64,000 nt of DNA from Azospirillum tabaci (GTDB taxonomy: Bacteria; Pseudomonadota; Alphaproteobacteria; Azospirillales; Azospirillaceae). A program made the translations under genes and the position numbers. Of this stretch, positions 46,398 through 55,240 are shown piece after piece. The notes under the pieces were generated by a model that was not told the origin of the DNA, ran no database searches, and saw nothing but the letters and a program-made list of their open reading frames with translations. The stretch spans positions 1-64,000 of the forward strand of contig NZ_JACCJY010000003.1 in assembly GCF_014596085.1 (NCBI RefSeq), read 5' to 3'. Each line of letters begins with the position of its first letter. Position 1 is the first letter of the stretch.

Positions 46398-47371
46398 GGT
46401 ATGAGGGCGATGCCAACTACGCCAGCGATCCCTACGGCACGCCGCCGCAGCGGGGAGGTCGGCGCGGTCTGCTCGGCCTCGGTCTGGCGGTGGTCGGCAT
46501 CGTGGCTTTCGCCGGCGCGATCGTCGTCGTCTACAGCGGCAAGGGGCAGAGCACGCCGGACGGCGGCCCACCCCTGCTGATGGCCGACAGCGCGCCGACC
46601 AAGGCCCGCCCGGAGCAGCCCGGCGGCATGGAAGTGCCGCACCAGGACAAGCTCGTCTACGAGCGGCTGAACGACCGCGGGTCGAAGTCGCAGATCGAGC
46701 GGCTGCTGCCACCGCCGGAGGAGCCGCTGCCGCGGCCGGTCGTCGCGCCGCAGATCCCGCCGTCGCCGACCCTGCCGGAGGCGCCCGCGGTGGCCCAGCT
46801 TCCGCCGCCCCCGCCGGGCTCCACCACCACGGTGCCGCGCCAGGACGGGGAGGGGGCCGCGGTCCCGCCGCCCGCAGCGTCTCCGGCCCCGCCGCCCGCC
46901 GTGGCCGCGCTTCCGGCACCGGCACCAGTACCGGCGGTCAAGGCGGCTCCGCCGCCCGCGGCCAAGCCGGCGCCGGCTCCGCCGCAGGCCCAGACGCCTC
47001 CCCAGACGCCTCCCCAGACGCCTCCCGCCGCGGCGCCCGCGAAGCCCCAGCCCGCTCCGCCGGTGGCCGCCGCCCCGGCTCCGCAGCCGGCGCCCACCCC
47101 GGCACCCGCCAAGGCGTCGGGTGGGGGGAGCTGGCGCGTCCAACTCGCCGCGGTGCGCAGCGAGGCGGAAGCCTCGACGGAATGGAAGCGCCTGACCAGC
47201 CGCTACGGCGCGGCGCTCGGCGGGCTGTCCATGCAGGTCGCCAAGGCCGATCTGGGCGAGAAGGGCATCTTCTACCGCATCCAGGGCGTCGGCCTCGACG
47301 AGGAGCGCGCCAAGTCGGTCTGCGCCCAGCTCAAGTCCCAGAATGTGGGGTGTGTGGTTGTCCGTCCCTGA
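46394..47371 (+). CDS. SPOR-domain membrane protein
   Basis: 325 aa, single-span inner-membrane protein. A short cytoplasmic N-terminus precedes a helix at 25-47, a periplasmic linker rich in Pro/Ala (about 90-240, including the repeated QTPP units), and a C-terminal SPOR domain from about 245 ([18 protein letters not shown] ... FYRIQGVG ... VVVRP). SPOR domains bind glycan strands lacking stem peptides at the septum, so a role in division or cell-wall remodelling is likely. It is followed by nagZ with a 29-bp overlap. Confidence 0.88.
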   Translation: MRYEGDANYASDPYGTPPQRGGRRGLLGLGLAVVGIVAFAGAIVVVYSGKGQSTPDGGPPLLMADSAPTKARPEQPGGMEVPHQDKLVYERLNDRGSKSQIERLLPPPEEPLPRPVVAPQIPPSPTLPEAPAVAQLPPPPPGSTTTVPRQDGEGAAVPPPAASPAPPPAVAALPAPAPVPAVKAAPPPAAKPAPAPPQAQTPPQTPPQTPPAAAPAKPQPAPPVAAAPAPQPAPTPAPAKASGGGSWRVQLAAVRSEAEASTEWKRLTSRYGAALGGLSMQVAKADLGEKGIFYRIQGVGLDEERAKSVCAQLKSQNVGCVVVRP

Positions 47372-48449
47372 TCCGGCTCTGCCGAACGCCCGAAACGCGT
47401 CCGGACCCCATCGCGCGGCCCATCGTGCGCCCCATCGCGCGGTGGTGTTCGGTGCCGCCGGCACCGCTCTGACCGCGGACGAGCGTGCCTTCTTCCGCGA
47501 TGCCGATCCGCTGGGCTTCATCCTGTTCCGGCGCAACTGCGACACGCCGGAGCAGGTGCGCGCGCTGGTGGCGGAGATGCGCGCGGCGGTGGGCCGCGCC
47601 GACGCTCCGGTGCTGATCGACCAGGAGGGCGGGCGGGTGGCCCGCATGCGCCCGCCGCACTGGCCGGCCTTTCCGCCGATGCGCGCGTTCGGCGACCTCG
47701 CGGCCCGCGACGCCGCCGCCGGGCGGGAGGCCGCCTGGATCAACGCCCGGCTGCTGGCGCTGATGCTGGCGGATTGCGGCGTGACGGTGGATTGCGCCCC
47801 GGTCTGCGACGTGCCGGTGGAGGGCGCCCACGACATCATCGGCGACCGCGCCTTCTGCGGCGATCCGGCCCGCGTGGCCGATCTGGCGCGGGCGACCTGC
47901 GAGGGGCTGATGGCCGGCGCCGTGCTGCCGGTCGTCAAGCACCTGCCCGGCCATGGCCGGGCCTTCACCGACAGCCACGCCGAATTGCCGGTGGTGGACG
48001 CCCCGCGCGAGGCGTTGGAGGCCACCGATTTCGCGCCCTTTCGCGCCCTGGCCGACATGCCGCTGGGCATGGTCGCCCATGTGGTGCTGAAGGCCATCGA
48101 CCCGGACGCGCCCGCCAGCACCTCGGCGGTGGTGATGCGCGATGTGGTGCGCGGCGCCCCCATCGGTTTCGACGGGCTGCTGTTCAGCGACGATCTGTCG
48201 ATGGGCGCTCTGGCCGGCGGCATGCGTGGCCGGGCGGAGGCGGTTCTGGCGGCGGGGTTGGACGTCGTGCTCCATTGCAACGGCGTGATGGAGGAGATGA
48301 TGGCGGTGGCCGAGGGCGTTCCGGCGATGAGCGGCGAGGCCGTCCGCCGCTGGGCAAGGGCCGAGGCGCTGCGCGGCCCGGCGCAGCCCGTGGACGCCGA
48401 CGCCCTGCGGGCGCGTCTGGCGGAACTGCTGGGAACCCCCCAGGTTTAA
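47343..48449 (+). CDS. nagZ: Beta-N-acetylhexosaminidase
   Basis: 368 aa glycoside hydrolase family 3, single-domain NagZ type, for cytoplasmic muropeptide recycling. Marks are LIDQEGGRVARMRPP, the His-Asp loop KHLPGHGRAFTDSH and the nucleophile Asp in LLFSDDLSMGAL. The first 30 residues are non-conserved, so the true start may be later than 47343 (a GTG near 47444 encoding VVFGAAG is possible), which would remove the overlap with the SPOR gene. Confidence 0.92.
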   Translation: MWGVWLSVPDPALPNARNASGPHRAAHRAPHRAVVFGAAGTALTADERAFFRDADPLGFILFRRNCDTPEQVRALVAEMRAAVGRADAPVLIDQEGGRVARMRPPHWPAFPPMRAFGDLAARDAAAGREAAWINARLLALMLADCGVTVDCAPVCDVPVEGAHDIIGDRAFCGDPARVADLARATCEGLMAGAVLPVVKHLPGHGRAFTDSHAELPVVDAPREALEATDFAPFRALADMPLGMVAHVVLKAIDPDAPASTSAVVMRDVVRGAPIGFDGLLFSDDLSMGALAGGMRGRAEAVLAAGLDVVLHCNGVMEEMMAVAEGVPAMSGEAVRRWARAEALRGPAQPVDADALRARLAELLGTPQV

Positions 48450-48519
48450 GGCCGGCCGGAGTCGAGGCCATGCTCAGGCTTCCCGGACGGGTCCGGGAGG
48501 CGCAAAGGGAGAGACGGGC

Positions 48520-49206
48520 GTGCTGGAAGGTCTGATCGACCGCATACCGATGATCTTCGCGGTCGCCATCCCCGCGATCCTCGCCATCACGATGCATGAA
48601 GCGGCGCACGGGTTCGTGGCGATGTGGCGGGGCGACGATACGGCGTGGCGGCTGGGCCGGGTGACGCTGAACCCGATCCGCCACATCGACCCTCTCGGCA
48701 CGGTGGTGCTGCCGGCGGTGATGTATTTCACCACCGGCTTCGTCTTCGGCTGGGCCAAGCCGGTCCCGGTGAATTTCGGGCGTCTGCACCACCCGCGCCG
48801 CGACATGGTGTGGGTGGCGCTGGCCGGGCCGGGGGTGAACTTCGTGCTGGCGCTGGTCTCCGCCATCATCTGGGGCTTCACCAGCCCGCAGGGCGGGGCG
48901 ACGGAGATGTGGTTCCGCGCGGCGCTGGAGGTGTCGGTCCTCGTGAACGTCGTGCTGATGGTCTTCAACATGATCCCGCTGCCGCCGCTCGACGGCGGGC
49001 GCGTGGCGGTCGGCATCCTGCCCGACGCGCTGGCCTTCCCGCTGGCCCGGCTGGAGAAGTACGGCATGCTGATCCTGATCGGCGCCTTCTTCCTGCTGCC
49101 CTTCATCGGGCGGGAGCTTGGCATGGATCTCAGCGTCTTCTCCTGGGTGCTCGGCCCGCCAGTGGATTACATGATCGAGCTGATCCGCATCCTCAGCGGC
49201 AACTGA
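48520..49206 (+). CDS. M50-family site-2-type zinc metalloprotease
   Basis: 228 aa polytopic membrane protein. The zinc motif HEAAH is at 26-30 in the first helix, and the third ligand is in PLPPLDGGR near residue 150. WAKPVPVNFGRLHHPRRDM is the conserved loop of the compact M50 group. The start is GTG. The target is unknown. The neighbours nagZ and scpAB form a common alphaproteobacterial gene string. Confidence 0.9.
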   Translation: MLEGLIDRIPMIFAVAIPAILAITMHEAAHGFVAMWRGDDTAWRLGRVTLNPIRHIDPLGTVVLPAVMYFTTGFVFGWAKPVPVNFGRLHHPRRDMVWVALAGPGVNFVLALVSAIIWGFTSPQGGATEMWFRAALEVSVLVNVVLMVFNMIPLPPLDGGRVAVGILPDALAFPLARLEKYGMLILIGAFFLLPFIGRELGMDLSVFSWVLGPPVDYMIELIRILSGN

Positions 49207-49210
49207 CGGC

Positions 49211-50017
49211 ATGGTCACCAAAAAAATCCCGGATCATGAGGACGAGGGCGCCGAGGTGGCCAGCCCGGCGGAACAGCTCGTCCTCGTCCTGGACGGGTTC
49301 GAGGGGCCGCTCGACATGCTGCTGGCGCTGGGGCGCGAGCAGAAGGTGGACCTGACGAAGATCTCCATCCTCCAGCTCGCCGACCAGTATCTCGCCTTCA
49401 TCGCCGAGGCGCGGAAGGTGCGGCTGGAGCTGGCGGCGGATTATCTCGTCATGGCGGCGTGGCTGGCCTACCTGAAGTCCCGCCTGCTGATCCCGGAGGT
49501 CGAGGACGAGGAGCCCTCGGGCGAGGACATGGCGGCGGCGCTGGCCTTCCAACTCCAGCGGCTGGAAGCGATGAAGGGGGCGGCGGCCAAGCTGTTCGCT
49601 CGCCCGCAGCTCGGGGTTGACCGCTTCGCCCGCGGCGCCCCGGAGGACCTCGACATCCTGCGCAAGTCGGTCTTCCAGGTCACGCTCTACGACCTGCTGA
49701 AGGCCTACGGCGAGCACAAGAAGCGCCAGGAGGGCGGCGTCCTGCACATTGAGCCGGTGCGCCTCTATTCGCTGGAGGATGCGGTGCGCCGCCTGTCCGA
49801 ACTGCTCGGCCGCATGCCGGACTGGGCCACCCTGTCGAGTTTTCTGCCGGACGGCGTGCGCGGCGGGCTGCTGACCCGCTCGGCGCTGGCCGCCCATTTT
49901 GCGGCGACGCTGGAGCTGGCCAAGGCTGGCCGTGTGGAGCTTCGCCAGGACGGCGCCTTTTCCCCCATCTACGTCCGCCGGGCAGAGCGCCGGCACGAGC
50001 AAGGCGACGAAGAATGA
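49211..50017 (+). CDS. scpA: Segregation and condensation protein A
   Basis: 268 aa kleisin of the SMC-ScpAB condensin. The N-terminal SMC-binding helices contain FEGPLDMLLALGREQKVDLTKISILQLADQYL-type sequence, typical of ScpA. The middle is acidic (VEDEEPSGED) and the C-terminal winged helix binds the SMC head. It overlaps scpB by 4 bp. Confidence 0.95.
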   Translation: MVTKKIPDHEDEGAEVASPAEQLVLVLDGFEGPLDMLLALGREQKVDLTKISILQLADQYLAFIAEARKVRLELAADYLVMAAWLAYLKSRLLIPEVEDEEPSGEDMAAALAFQLQRLEAMKGAAAKLFARPQLGVDRFARGAPEDLDILRKSVFQVTLYDLLKAYGEHKKRQEGGVLHIEPVRLYSLEDAVRRLSELLGRMPDWATLSSFLPDGVRGGLLTRSALAAHFAATLELAKAGRVELRQDGAFSPIYVRRAERRHEQGDEE

Positions 50018-50667
50018 GCGGACCCGACGGCATGATCCAGGAGATCGAGAATCCGGAGGAGGTCGAGCAGCGGCTGCGCGACCTGCGCCTGCTGGAGGCG
50101 CTGCTGTTCGCCTCCGCCGACCCGCTGGACGAGGAGACCCTGGGCAGGCGGTTGACCCGCGACGCCGACGTGCGGGCGCTGCTGGAGGAACTGCGCGTCC
50201 ATTACGCGGCGCGCGGGGTGAACCTGATCCGCACCGGCGCCGGCTGGTCCTTCCGCACGGCGGTGGACCTCGCCCCGCTGCTGCGGCAGGAGGAGGAGGT
50301 CTCCAAGAAGCTGTCCCGCGCCGCCATCGAGACGCTGGCGATCATCGCCTATCACCAGCCGGTGACCCGCGCCGAGATCGAGGCGATCCGTGGTGTGGCG
50401 ACCAGCAAGGGCACGCTGGACATCTTGATGGAGAACGGCTGGATCCGGCCGGGCCGCCGCCGCGAGACGCCGGGGCGTCCGCTGACCTGGATCACCACCG
50501 ACCATTTCCTGGACCATTTCGGCTTGGAGACCCTGCGCGACCTGCCGGGGGTGGAGGACCTGCGCGCCGCCGGTCTGCTCGATTCGCGGCCGGTGCTGCT
50601 GGGCATCGGCGGGGCCGGCCTGGAGGACGCGGAATCATCGGAAAACGCTGACGATTCCGATACCTGA
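50014..50667 (+). CDS. scpB: Segregation and condensation protein B
   Basis: 217 aa, two winged helices. Marks are RLLEALLFASADPLDEETL-like, LSRAAIETLAIIAYHQPVTR and RGVATSKGTLDILMENGWI, and the RPLTWITTDHFLDHFGL end. It forms a dimer on ScpA and is needed for chromosome compaction. A Fur-controlled gene follows. Confidence 0.95.
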   Translation: MSGPDGMIQEIENPEEVEQRLRDLRLLEALLFASADPLDEETLGRRLTRDADVRALLEELRVHYAARGVNLIRTGAGWSFRTAVDLAPLLRQEEEVSKKLSRAAIETLAIIAYHQPVTRAEIEAIRGVATSKGTLDILMENGWIRPGRRRETPGRPLTWITTDHFLDHFGLETLRDLPGVEDLRAAGLLDSRPVLLGIGGAGLEDAESSENADDSDT

Positions 50668-50681
50668 GCGAAACGCTCGAA

Positions 50682-50722
50682 AATAAGAACCATTTGCATC
50701 AGGGGTGGCGCACCGGTACTAA
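50682..50722 (+). promoter_or_regulatory. Fur-box-like operator over a sigma-70 promoter
   Basis: AATAAGAACCATTTGCATC (50682-50700) matches 16 of 19 positions of a typical GC-rich proteobacterial Fur box (AATGAGAATCATTTGCATT). It overlaps a -35 TTGCAT (50694-50699). A 17-base spacer leads to TACTAA (50717-50722). Iron-dependent repression of the next gene is predicted. Confidence 0.6.
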
Positions 50723-50775
50723 GGTCAATCGACCGCCATCAAACGACCCCCGGGCCGCTTCAGACTGGGACCGCC

Positions 50776-52086
50776 ATGGATCGTCCGTCCGTCACCGACG
50801 CCCGTTCTTTCTCCGCGACCGGAGACGCCGTTTCCGAACCCCGGCCGGCCGGCCTGCGCACCGCGCTGCGCGACAAGGCGTCGGCCCTGTTCGGCCGTGG
50901 GACCGACCCGCGGCAGGGCGCCCCCTGCGAGGCCGCGCCCGTGACGCTCCCGACCAACGGGCGGCATCTCGACGCCTTCGGTCCGCAGGGCGGCGGCGGC
51001 GCCATCGCGGTGGAGGCCCTGGCGCTGAATGGCGTCACCCACCGCTACGGGCGCGTCGTCGCCGTCGACGACGTCAGCGTGACCATCGGGGCGGGGGAGA
51101 TCGTCTGCCTGTGCGGTCCGTCCGGCTGCGGCAAGTCCTCGCTGTTGCGCATCGCCGCGGGGCTGGAGGCGGTGCAGACCGGCTCCGTCCGGATCGGCGG
51201 CACGGTGGTGGCGGACGAGCGCGGGGCGGTGCCGCCGGAACGCCGCGGCGTCGGCCTCGTCTTCCAGGATTACGCGCTGTTCCCGCATCTGTCCGTGCTC
51301 GACAACGTGCGCTTCGGCCTGACCGCGCTGTCCGGCGAGGCGCAGCGCAAGCGCGCGCTGGAGACGCTGGGGCAGGTCGGCATGGCCGGATACGCCGACT
51401 CCTTCCCGCACCATCTCTCCGGCGGGCAGCAGCAGCGCGTGGCGCTCGCCCGCGCGCTCGCCCCGAATCCGGCGGTGCTGCTTCTCGACGAACCGTTCTC
51501 GGGACTGGACGCCCGGCTGCGTGAGCAGGTGCGCGACGAGACGCTGCACGTGCTGAAGCAGAACGGTGCGGCCACCATGCTGGTCACCCACGATCCGGAG
51601 GAGGCCATGTTCCTGGCCGACCGCATCGCGCTGATGCGCGCCGGCAAGGTCGTGCAGGTCGGCAAACCGGTGGACCTCTACACCCGTCCGGTCAACGCCT
51701 TCGCCGCCGAGTTCTTCGGCGAGGTCAACCGGCTGTCCGGCGTCGTGCAGGGCGGGGCGGTCGAGACGCCGGTCGGCGCGATCCCCACGGAGATTGCCGA
51801 CGGTACCGCCGTGGAGGTGCTGATCCGTCCGGAAGCGCTGAAGCTGTCCGCCCAGCCCGCCGCCACGGTCCCCTCCGGAGACCTGCCGGTTCTGGCGCGG
51901 GTGATGGCGGCGCGCCTGCTGGGTCGCACGAGCCTGGTCCATCTCGATGTGCCGGACGGAAAGGGCGGGTCGATGCATCTGCACTCCCGCATGCCCGGCC
52001 AGTTCCTGCCCCCCGAACAAAGTCATGTTTCGGTGTGCATGGACCTGTGCCAGGCCTTCGTTTTTCCAGCCGGTGCACCCACTTAA
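50776..52086 (+). CDS. ABC transporter ATP-binding protein, ferric-iron (FbpC) type
   Basis: 436 aa. An unusual N-terminal extension of about 77 residues (Arg/Ala-rich, no known domain) precedes the ABC domain. Walker A is GPSGCGKSS (114-122), the signature LSGGQQQRVALARAL, Walker B LLLDEPFSGLD and the H-loop LVTHDPEEA. The C-terminal TOBE-like domain ends at AFVFPAGAPT. Q-loop and overall layout resemble FbpC and other CUT-type importers. No binding protein or permease is next to it, so it is an orphan ATPase. The Fur-box-like site upstream supports an iron role. Confidence 0.85.
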   Translation: MDRPSVTDARSFSATGDAVSEPRPAGLRTALRDKASALFGRGTDPRQGAPCEAAPVTLPTNGRHLDAFGPQGGGGAIAVEALALNGVTHRYGRVVAVDDVSVTIGAGEIVCLCGPSGCGKSSLLRIAAGLEAVQTGSVRIGGTVVADERGAVPPERRGVGLVFQDYALFPHLSVLDNVRFGLTALSGEAQRKRALETLGQVGMAGYADSFPHHLSGGQQQRVALARALAPNPAVLLLDEPFSGLDARLREQVRDETLHVLKQNGAATMLVTHDPEEAMFLADRIALMRAGKVVQVGKPVDLYTRPVNAFAAEFFGEVNRLSGVVQGGAVETPVGAIPTEIADGTAVEVLIRPEALKLSAQPAATVPSGDLPVLARVMAARLLGRTSLVHLDVPDGKGGSMHLHSRMPGQFLPPEQSHVSVCMDLCQAFVFPAGAPT

Positions 52087-52116
52087 GTCGTTTGAGCGGT
52101 TTCGCCCGACCGATCG

Positions 52117-52145
52117 TTGCGGGAGGGGAACCTTTCTGCCATAGT
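52117..52145 (+). promoter_or_regulatory. Candidate promoter of tatABC
   Basis: TTGCGG (52117-52122), 17 bases and CATAGT (52140-52145). Transcription would begin near 52152, 35 bases before tatA. Confidence 0.4.
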
Positions 52146-52186
52146 GCCGCCCCGCCATTGGGCTGCCTGTTCAGGAAACGTGTGTC

Positions 52187-52465
52187 ATGGGATTCTCCAG
52201 CGTCTGGCATTGGGTCATCGTCCTTCTGATCGTCCTGCTCCTGTTCGGCGCCGGCAAGCTGCCGAAGGTCATGGGCGACCTCGCCAAGGGCATCAAGAAC
52301 TTCAAGGCCGGCCTGAAGGACGAGGAAGAGGGCACCGCGCCCGGAGCCGACTCCAAGGTCCTGCCGAACCAGCCGGTCCCGCCGGCCCAGCCGGTGTCCT
52401 CGGTCCATCCGGTTCCGCCCGCTGCCGACCCTGGCGTGAAGAAGGACGAGACGGCCCGCACCTGA
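52187..52465 (+). CDS. tatA: Sec-independent protein translocase subunit TatA
   Basis: 92 aa. An N-terminal helix ([20 protein letters not shown]) is followed by the amphipathic [20 protein letters not shown] region and a Pro-rich acidic tail. It polymerises to open the twin-arginine export path. At least one predicted Tat substrate (SBP at 25036) is in the window. First gene of tatABC. Confidence 0.95.
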   Translation: MGFSSVWHWVIVLLIVLLLFGAGKLPKVMGDLAKGIKNFKAGLKDEEEGTAPGADSKVLPNQPVPPAQPVSSVHPVPPAADPGVKKDETART

Positions 52466-52513
52466 CCGTCCGGCGCCGTTCATCCCCGCGCCGCTTCGAA
52501 AGGCTGAGGAGCC

Positions 52514-53056
52514 ATGTTCGACATCGCATGGTCGGAACTGATGGTCATCGCGGTCATCGCCCTCGTGGTGATCGGCCCGAAGGACCTGCCCAAGGCCATC
52601 TACACCCTGGGAAAATGGGTGAAGAAGGCGCGTCTCGTCGCGCGCGATTTTCAGGGCCACATCGACGACATGATGCGCGAGGCGGAGCTTGACGAGCTCC
52701 GCAAGGAGGCCCTGAAGGTGCGCGACACGAACCTCCAGAAGATGGTCGAGAACACGATCGATCCGAAGGGGGAACTGAAGGGCGCCTTCGACGTGGGGGC
52801 CAACCTCGGGGCCGACGGCTATCACGGCAGCCCGCCGGAGGATGGCCCGGCTTCGGCGGTCGCCTCCCCGGCGCCTCCCGTCGGGTCTCCGCAGGTGACG
52901 GCGGCCCAGCCGCAGTCGGCGACCGAACCGCCGGTCACGGCCCCGCTTCCTTCGCCTCCGCCCGCGGAATTCGTTCCGGCTCCGGCTCCGGCCCAGGCGC
53001 CGGTTCCGGCCTCCGCTGATTCCGCTGCGGCGGCAACCACGAACAAGCAGGCGTGA
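52514..53056 (+). CDS. tatB: Sec-independent protein translocase subunit TatB
   Basis: 180 aa. The start MFDIAWSELMVIAVIALVVI and the conserved Glu-Pro-lacking hinge VIGPKDLPKAIYTLGKWV mark TatB rather than TatA. The amphipathic and helical region reaches residue 85. The last 80 residues are a low-complexity Pro/Ala tail. It forms the substrate receptor with TatC. Stop is 4 bp from tatC. Confidence 0.94.
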   Translation: MFDIAWSELMVIAVIALVVIGPKDLPKAIYTLGKWVKKARLVARDFQGHIDDMMREAELDELRKEALKVRDTNLQKMVENTIDPKGELKGAFDVGANLGADGYHGSPPEDGPASAVASPAPPVGSPQVTAAQPQSATEPPVTAPLPSPPPAEFVPAPAPAQAPVPASADSAAAATTNKQA

Positions 53057-53060
53057 CCCA

Positions 53061-53879
53061 GTGTCCGGCGAAACGCGCATGACCGGCGAAACCGACGACG
53101 AGCTTGAAGAAAGCAAGATGCCGCTGATCGACCATCTGGTCGAGCTGCGCAACCGTCTGATGTACGCGACGCTGGCGATCATCGTCGCCTTCTTCGTGTG
53201 CTATGCTTTCTCGGACCGGATCTACAACTTCCTGGTCCAGCCTTTGGCCGACATCCTGGCCGGGCAGGGGCGTCGGATGATCTACACCGGCCTGACCGAA
53301 GCCTTCTTCACCTATGTGAAGGTGGCCTTCTGGGCTGGCTGCTTCCTGTCCTTCCCCATCGTCGCCAGCCAGATCTGGATGTTCGTCGCGCCCGGCCTGT
53401 ACAAGCACGAGCGCAAGGCCTTCCTGCCCTTCCTGGTGGCCACCCCGATCCTGTTCTTCCTGGGCGGGGCGATGGTCTACTACTTCATCTTCCCGCTGGC
53501 CTGGCGCTTCTTCCTGGGTTTCGAATTCCACCCGGGGATGGACGCCGGCGCCCTGCCGATCGAGTTCGAGGCCCGCGTCAGCGAGTATCTCGGCCTGGTG
53601 ATGCACCTGATCTTCGCCTTCGGTCTGGCCTTCCAGCTTCCGGTCCTGCTGACCCTGCTGATCCGTGCCGGGTTGCTGACGACGGAGACGCTGACCTCCA
53701 AGCGGCGCTACGCCATCGTGTTCGTGTTCGTCGTCGCGGCCATCCTGACCCCGCCGGACGTGATCAGCCAAGTCGGCCTCGCCATCCCGCTGCTGGCGCT
53801 CTACGAGGTGTCGATCCTGATCGGTCGCCGCATCGAGAAGACGCGCGACGCGGACGAGAAGACGGCGGAGCAGGCCTAA
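53061..53879 (+). CDS. tatC: Sec-independent protein translocase subunit TatC
   Basis: 272 aa with six helices. Key marks are MPLIDHLVELRNRLMYA near the N-terminus, the SFPIVASQIWMFVAPGLYKHERK loop and RRYAIVFVFVVAAILTPPD. The GTG at 53061 gives six extra residues over ATG 53079. It binds the twin-arginine signal. It converges with a diguanylate cyclase gene 12 bp away. Confidence 0.96.
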   Translation: MSGETRMTGETDDELEESKMPLIDHLVELRNRLMYATLAIIVAFFVCYAFSDRIYNFLVQPLADILAGQGRRMIYTGLTEAFFTYVKVAFWAGCFLSFPIVASQIWMFVAPGLYKHERKAFLPFLVATPILFFLGGAMVYYFIFPLAWRFFLGFEFHPGMDAGALPIEFEARVSEYLGLVMHLIFAFGLAFQLPVLLTLLIRAGLLTTETLTSKRRYAIVFVFVVAAILTPPDVISQVGLAIPLLALYEVSILIGRRIEKTRDADEKTAEQA

Positions 53880-53891
53880 GCCGCTCCGCTT

Positions 53892-55055
53892 CTACCCCGC
53901 CGCATCGGCGACCATCACTTGGTTGCGGCCGTTCCGCTTGGCCCGGTACAGAGCCAAGTCGGCGGCCGCCAGCGCCGCGTCCAGATCCTCGCCGTTGCGG
54001 CAGGGGGCGATGCCGATGCTGACGCTGGCGGCGATCTCATGGCCCTGGAAGGGCAGTGGCCGTGCCGCCACGTCACGGCGCAGCGCCTCCGCCAACGTCG
54101 CCGCCCCGTTGCGGTCGGTGTCGGGAAGCAGCAGGCAGAATTCCTCCCCGCCATAGCGCCCGAACAGGTCGGTGCGGCGCAGCCGCGCCGTGACGGTCTC
54201 GGAAAAAAGACGGAGCAGCGCGTCGCCGGCCAGATGGCCGAAGGTGTCGTTGACGCGCTTGAAGCGGTCGAGGTCGAGAAGCAGCAGGGTGAGCGGTGCC
54301 CCGCTGCGCTGCGCCCTCAGCAACTCCCGCTCGGCGTGCTTCAGGAAGGCCCGGCGGTTGTAGGCGCCGGTCAGCGGATCGATGGTGCCGATGCGGTCCA
54401 GATCGGCCTGAAGCTTCTCGCTGGTCATGGCGAGGAAGCCGAAACCCCAGCCGGTGACGGCCAGGATGGCCTCCAGGAATCCGGCGCTCTGCACCAAGTT
54501 GGGTGTCAGGATGCTGTCCACCGGGCCGCCCCAAGCGGTCAGCACGGCGCGCCCGGCCACGAACAGGGCATGGGCAAAGAAAACCAGGGCGGTGACCCGT
54601 TGCGCCCGCCTCGGCCGGTCCGCCGGCCCCATCCACCACAGTTCCAGGGCCGCCAGAAGCGACAGGCCGGTGATTCCGGCGGACATGATCAGGATGCGCG
54701 CCGTCACGTCGTTGGTTGCCACCACGAACCACGCGATGCCCGCGGTCAGCACGGCAAGCAGCGCCACCCCGAAGCGCCAGGGGATGGACCGTCCGGCGAA
54801 GCTGCGCACGCCGAACCAATTCAGGATGTAGGTGGCGGCCACCAGGGCGTTGCTCAGCGGTACGACGGCGGCGGGCGGCCAGACCCCGTAAGCGGTGACC
54901 AAGGCCATCCCGACGGTGCCGACCAGCGCTCCCCCGGCCCAATAGGCCAGCGCGGTGATGTGGCGGTGCGCCCTCCAGGTCAGGAAGGCGGCGATGGACA
55001 GCAGAACGCCGATGCCCACCAGGACGATGACGAGGGTGCGGGTGTCGAGGATCAT
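53892..55055 (-). CDS. Membrane diguanylate cyclase (GGDEF)
   Basis: 387 aa. About seven helices in the first 215 residues (LVIVLVGIGVLLSIAAFL ... AGFLEAILAVTGWGFGFLAM) form an unnamed membrane sensor. The GGDEF domain spans about 225-387, with the active site GGEEF and an RxxD site (RRTD) five residues before it. Cyclic di-GMP synthesis with feedback control is expected. The signal sensed is unknown. Divergent from serS. Confidence 0.9.
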   Translation of the reverse strand: MILDTRTLVIVLVGIGVLLSIAAFLTWRAHRHITALAYWAGGALVGTVGMALVTAYGVWPPAAVVPLSNALVAATYILNWFGVRSFAGRSIPWRFGVALLAVLTAGIAWFVVATNDVTARILIMSAGITGLSLLAALELWWMGPADRPRRAQRVTALVFFAHALFVAGRAVLTAWGGPVDSILTPNLVQSAGFLEAILAVTGWGFGFLAMTSEKLQADLDRIGTIDPLTGAYNRRAFLKHAERELLRAQRSGAPLTLLLLDLDRFKRVNDTFGHLAGDALLRLFSETVTARLRRTDLFGRYGGEEFCLLLPDTDRNGAATLAEALRRDVAARPLPFQGHEIAASVSIGIAPCRNGEDLDAALAAADLALYRAKRNGRNQVMVADAAG

Positions 55056-55240
55056 GTCCGGAGTGGGGAGGGCAGCGGTCGATTTCGGGGTTCTGCACGC
55101 ATTCGCGTTCCCAGCGCCACCGATAACTATAGGACACCAATCATTTCAGGGTCTTTCCCATCGGCGCGGCTCCGCCTCTGGACCTTCATCCGGCGGCGGA
55201 CTATAACCAGCCTCCCACCCATTCCGTATCGCCGTGAGCC

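Noticed and set aside
55056-55240. T-box or other leader control of serS
   Set aside because: No specifier-loop or antiterminator structure is recognisable, and T-boxes are rare in this group.
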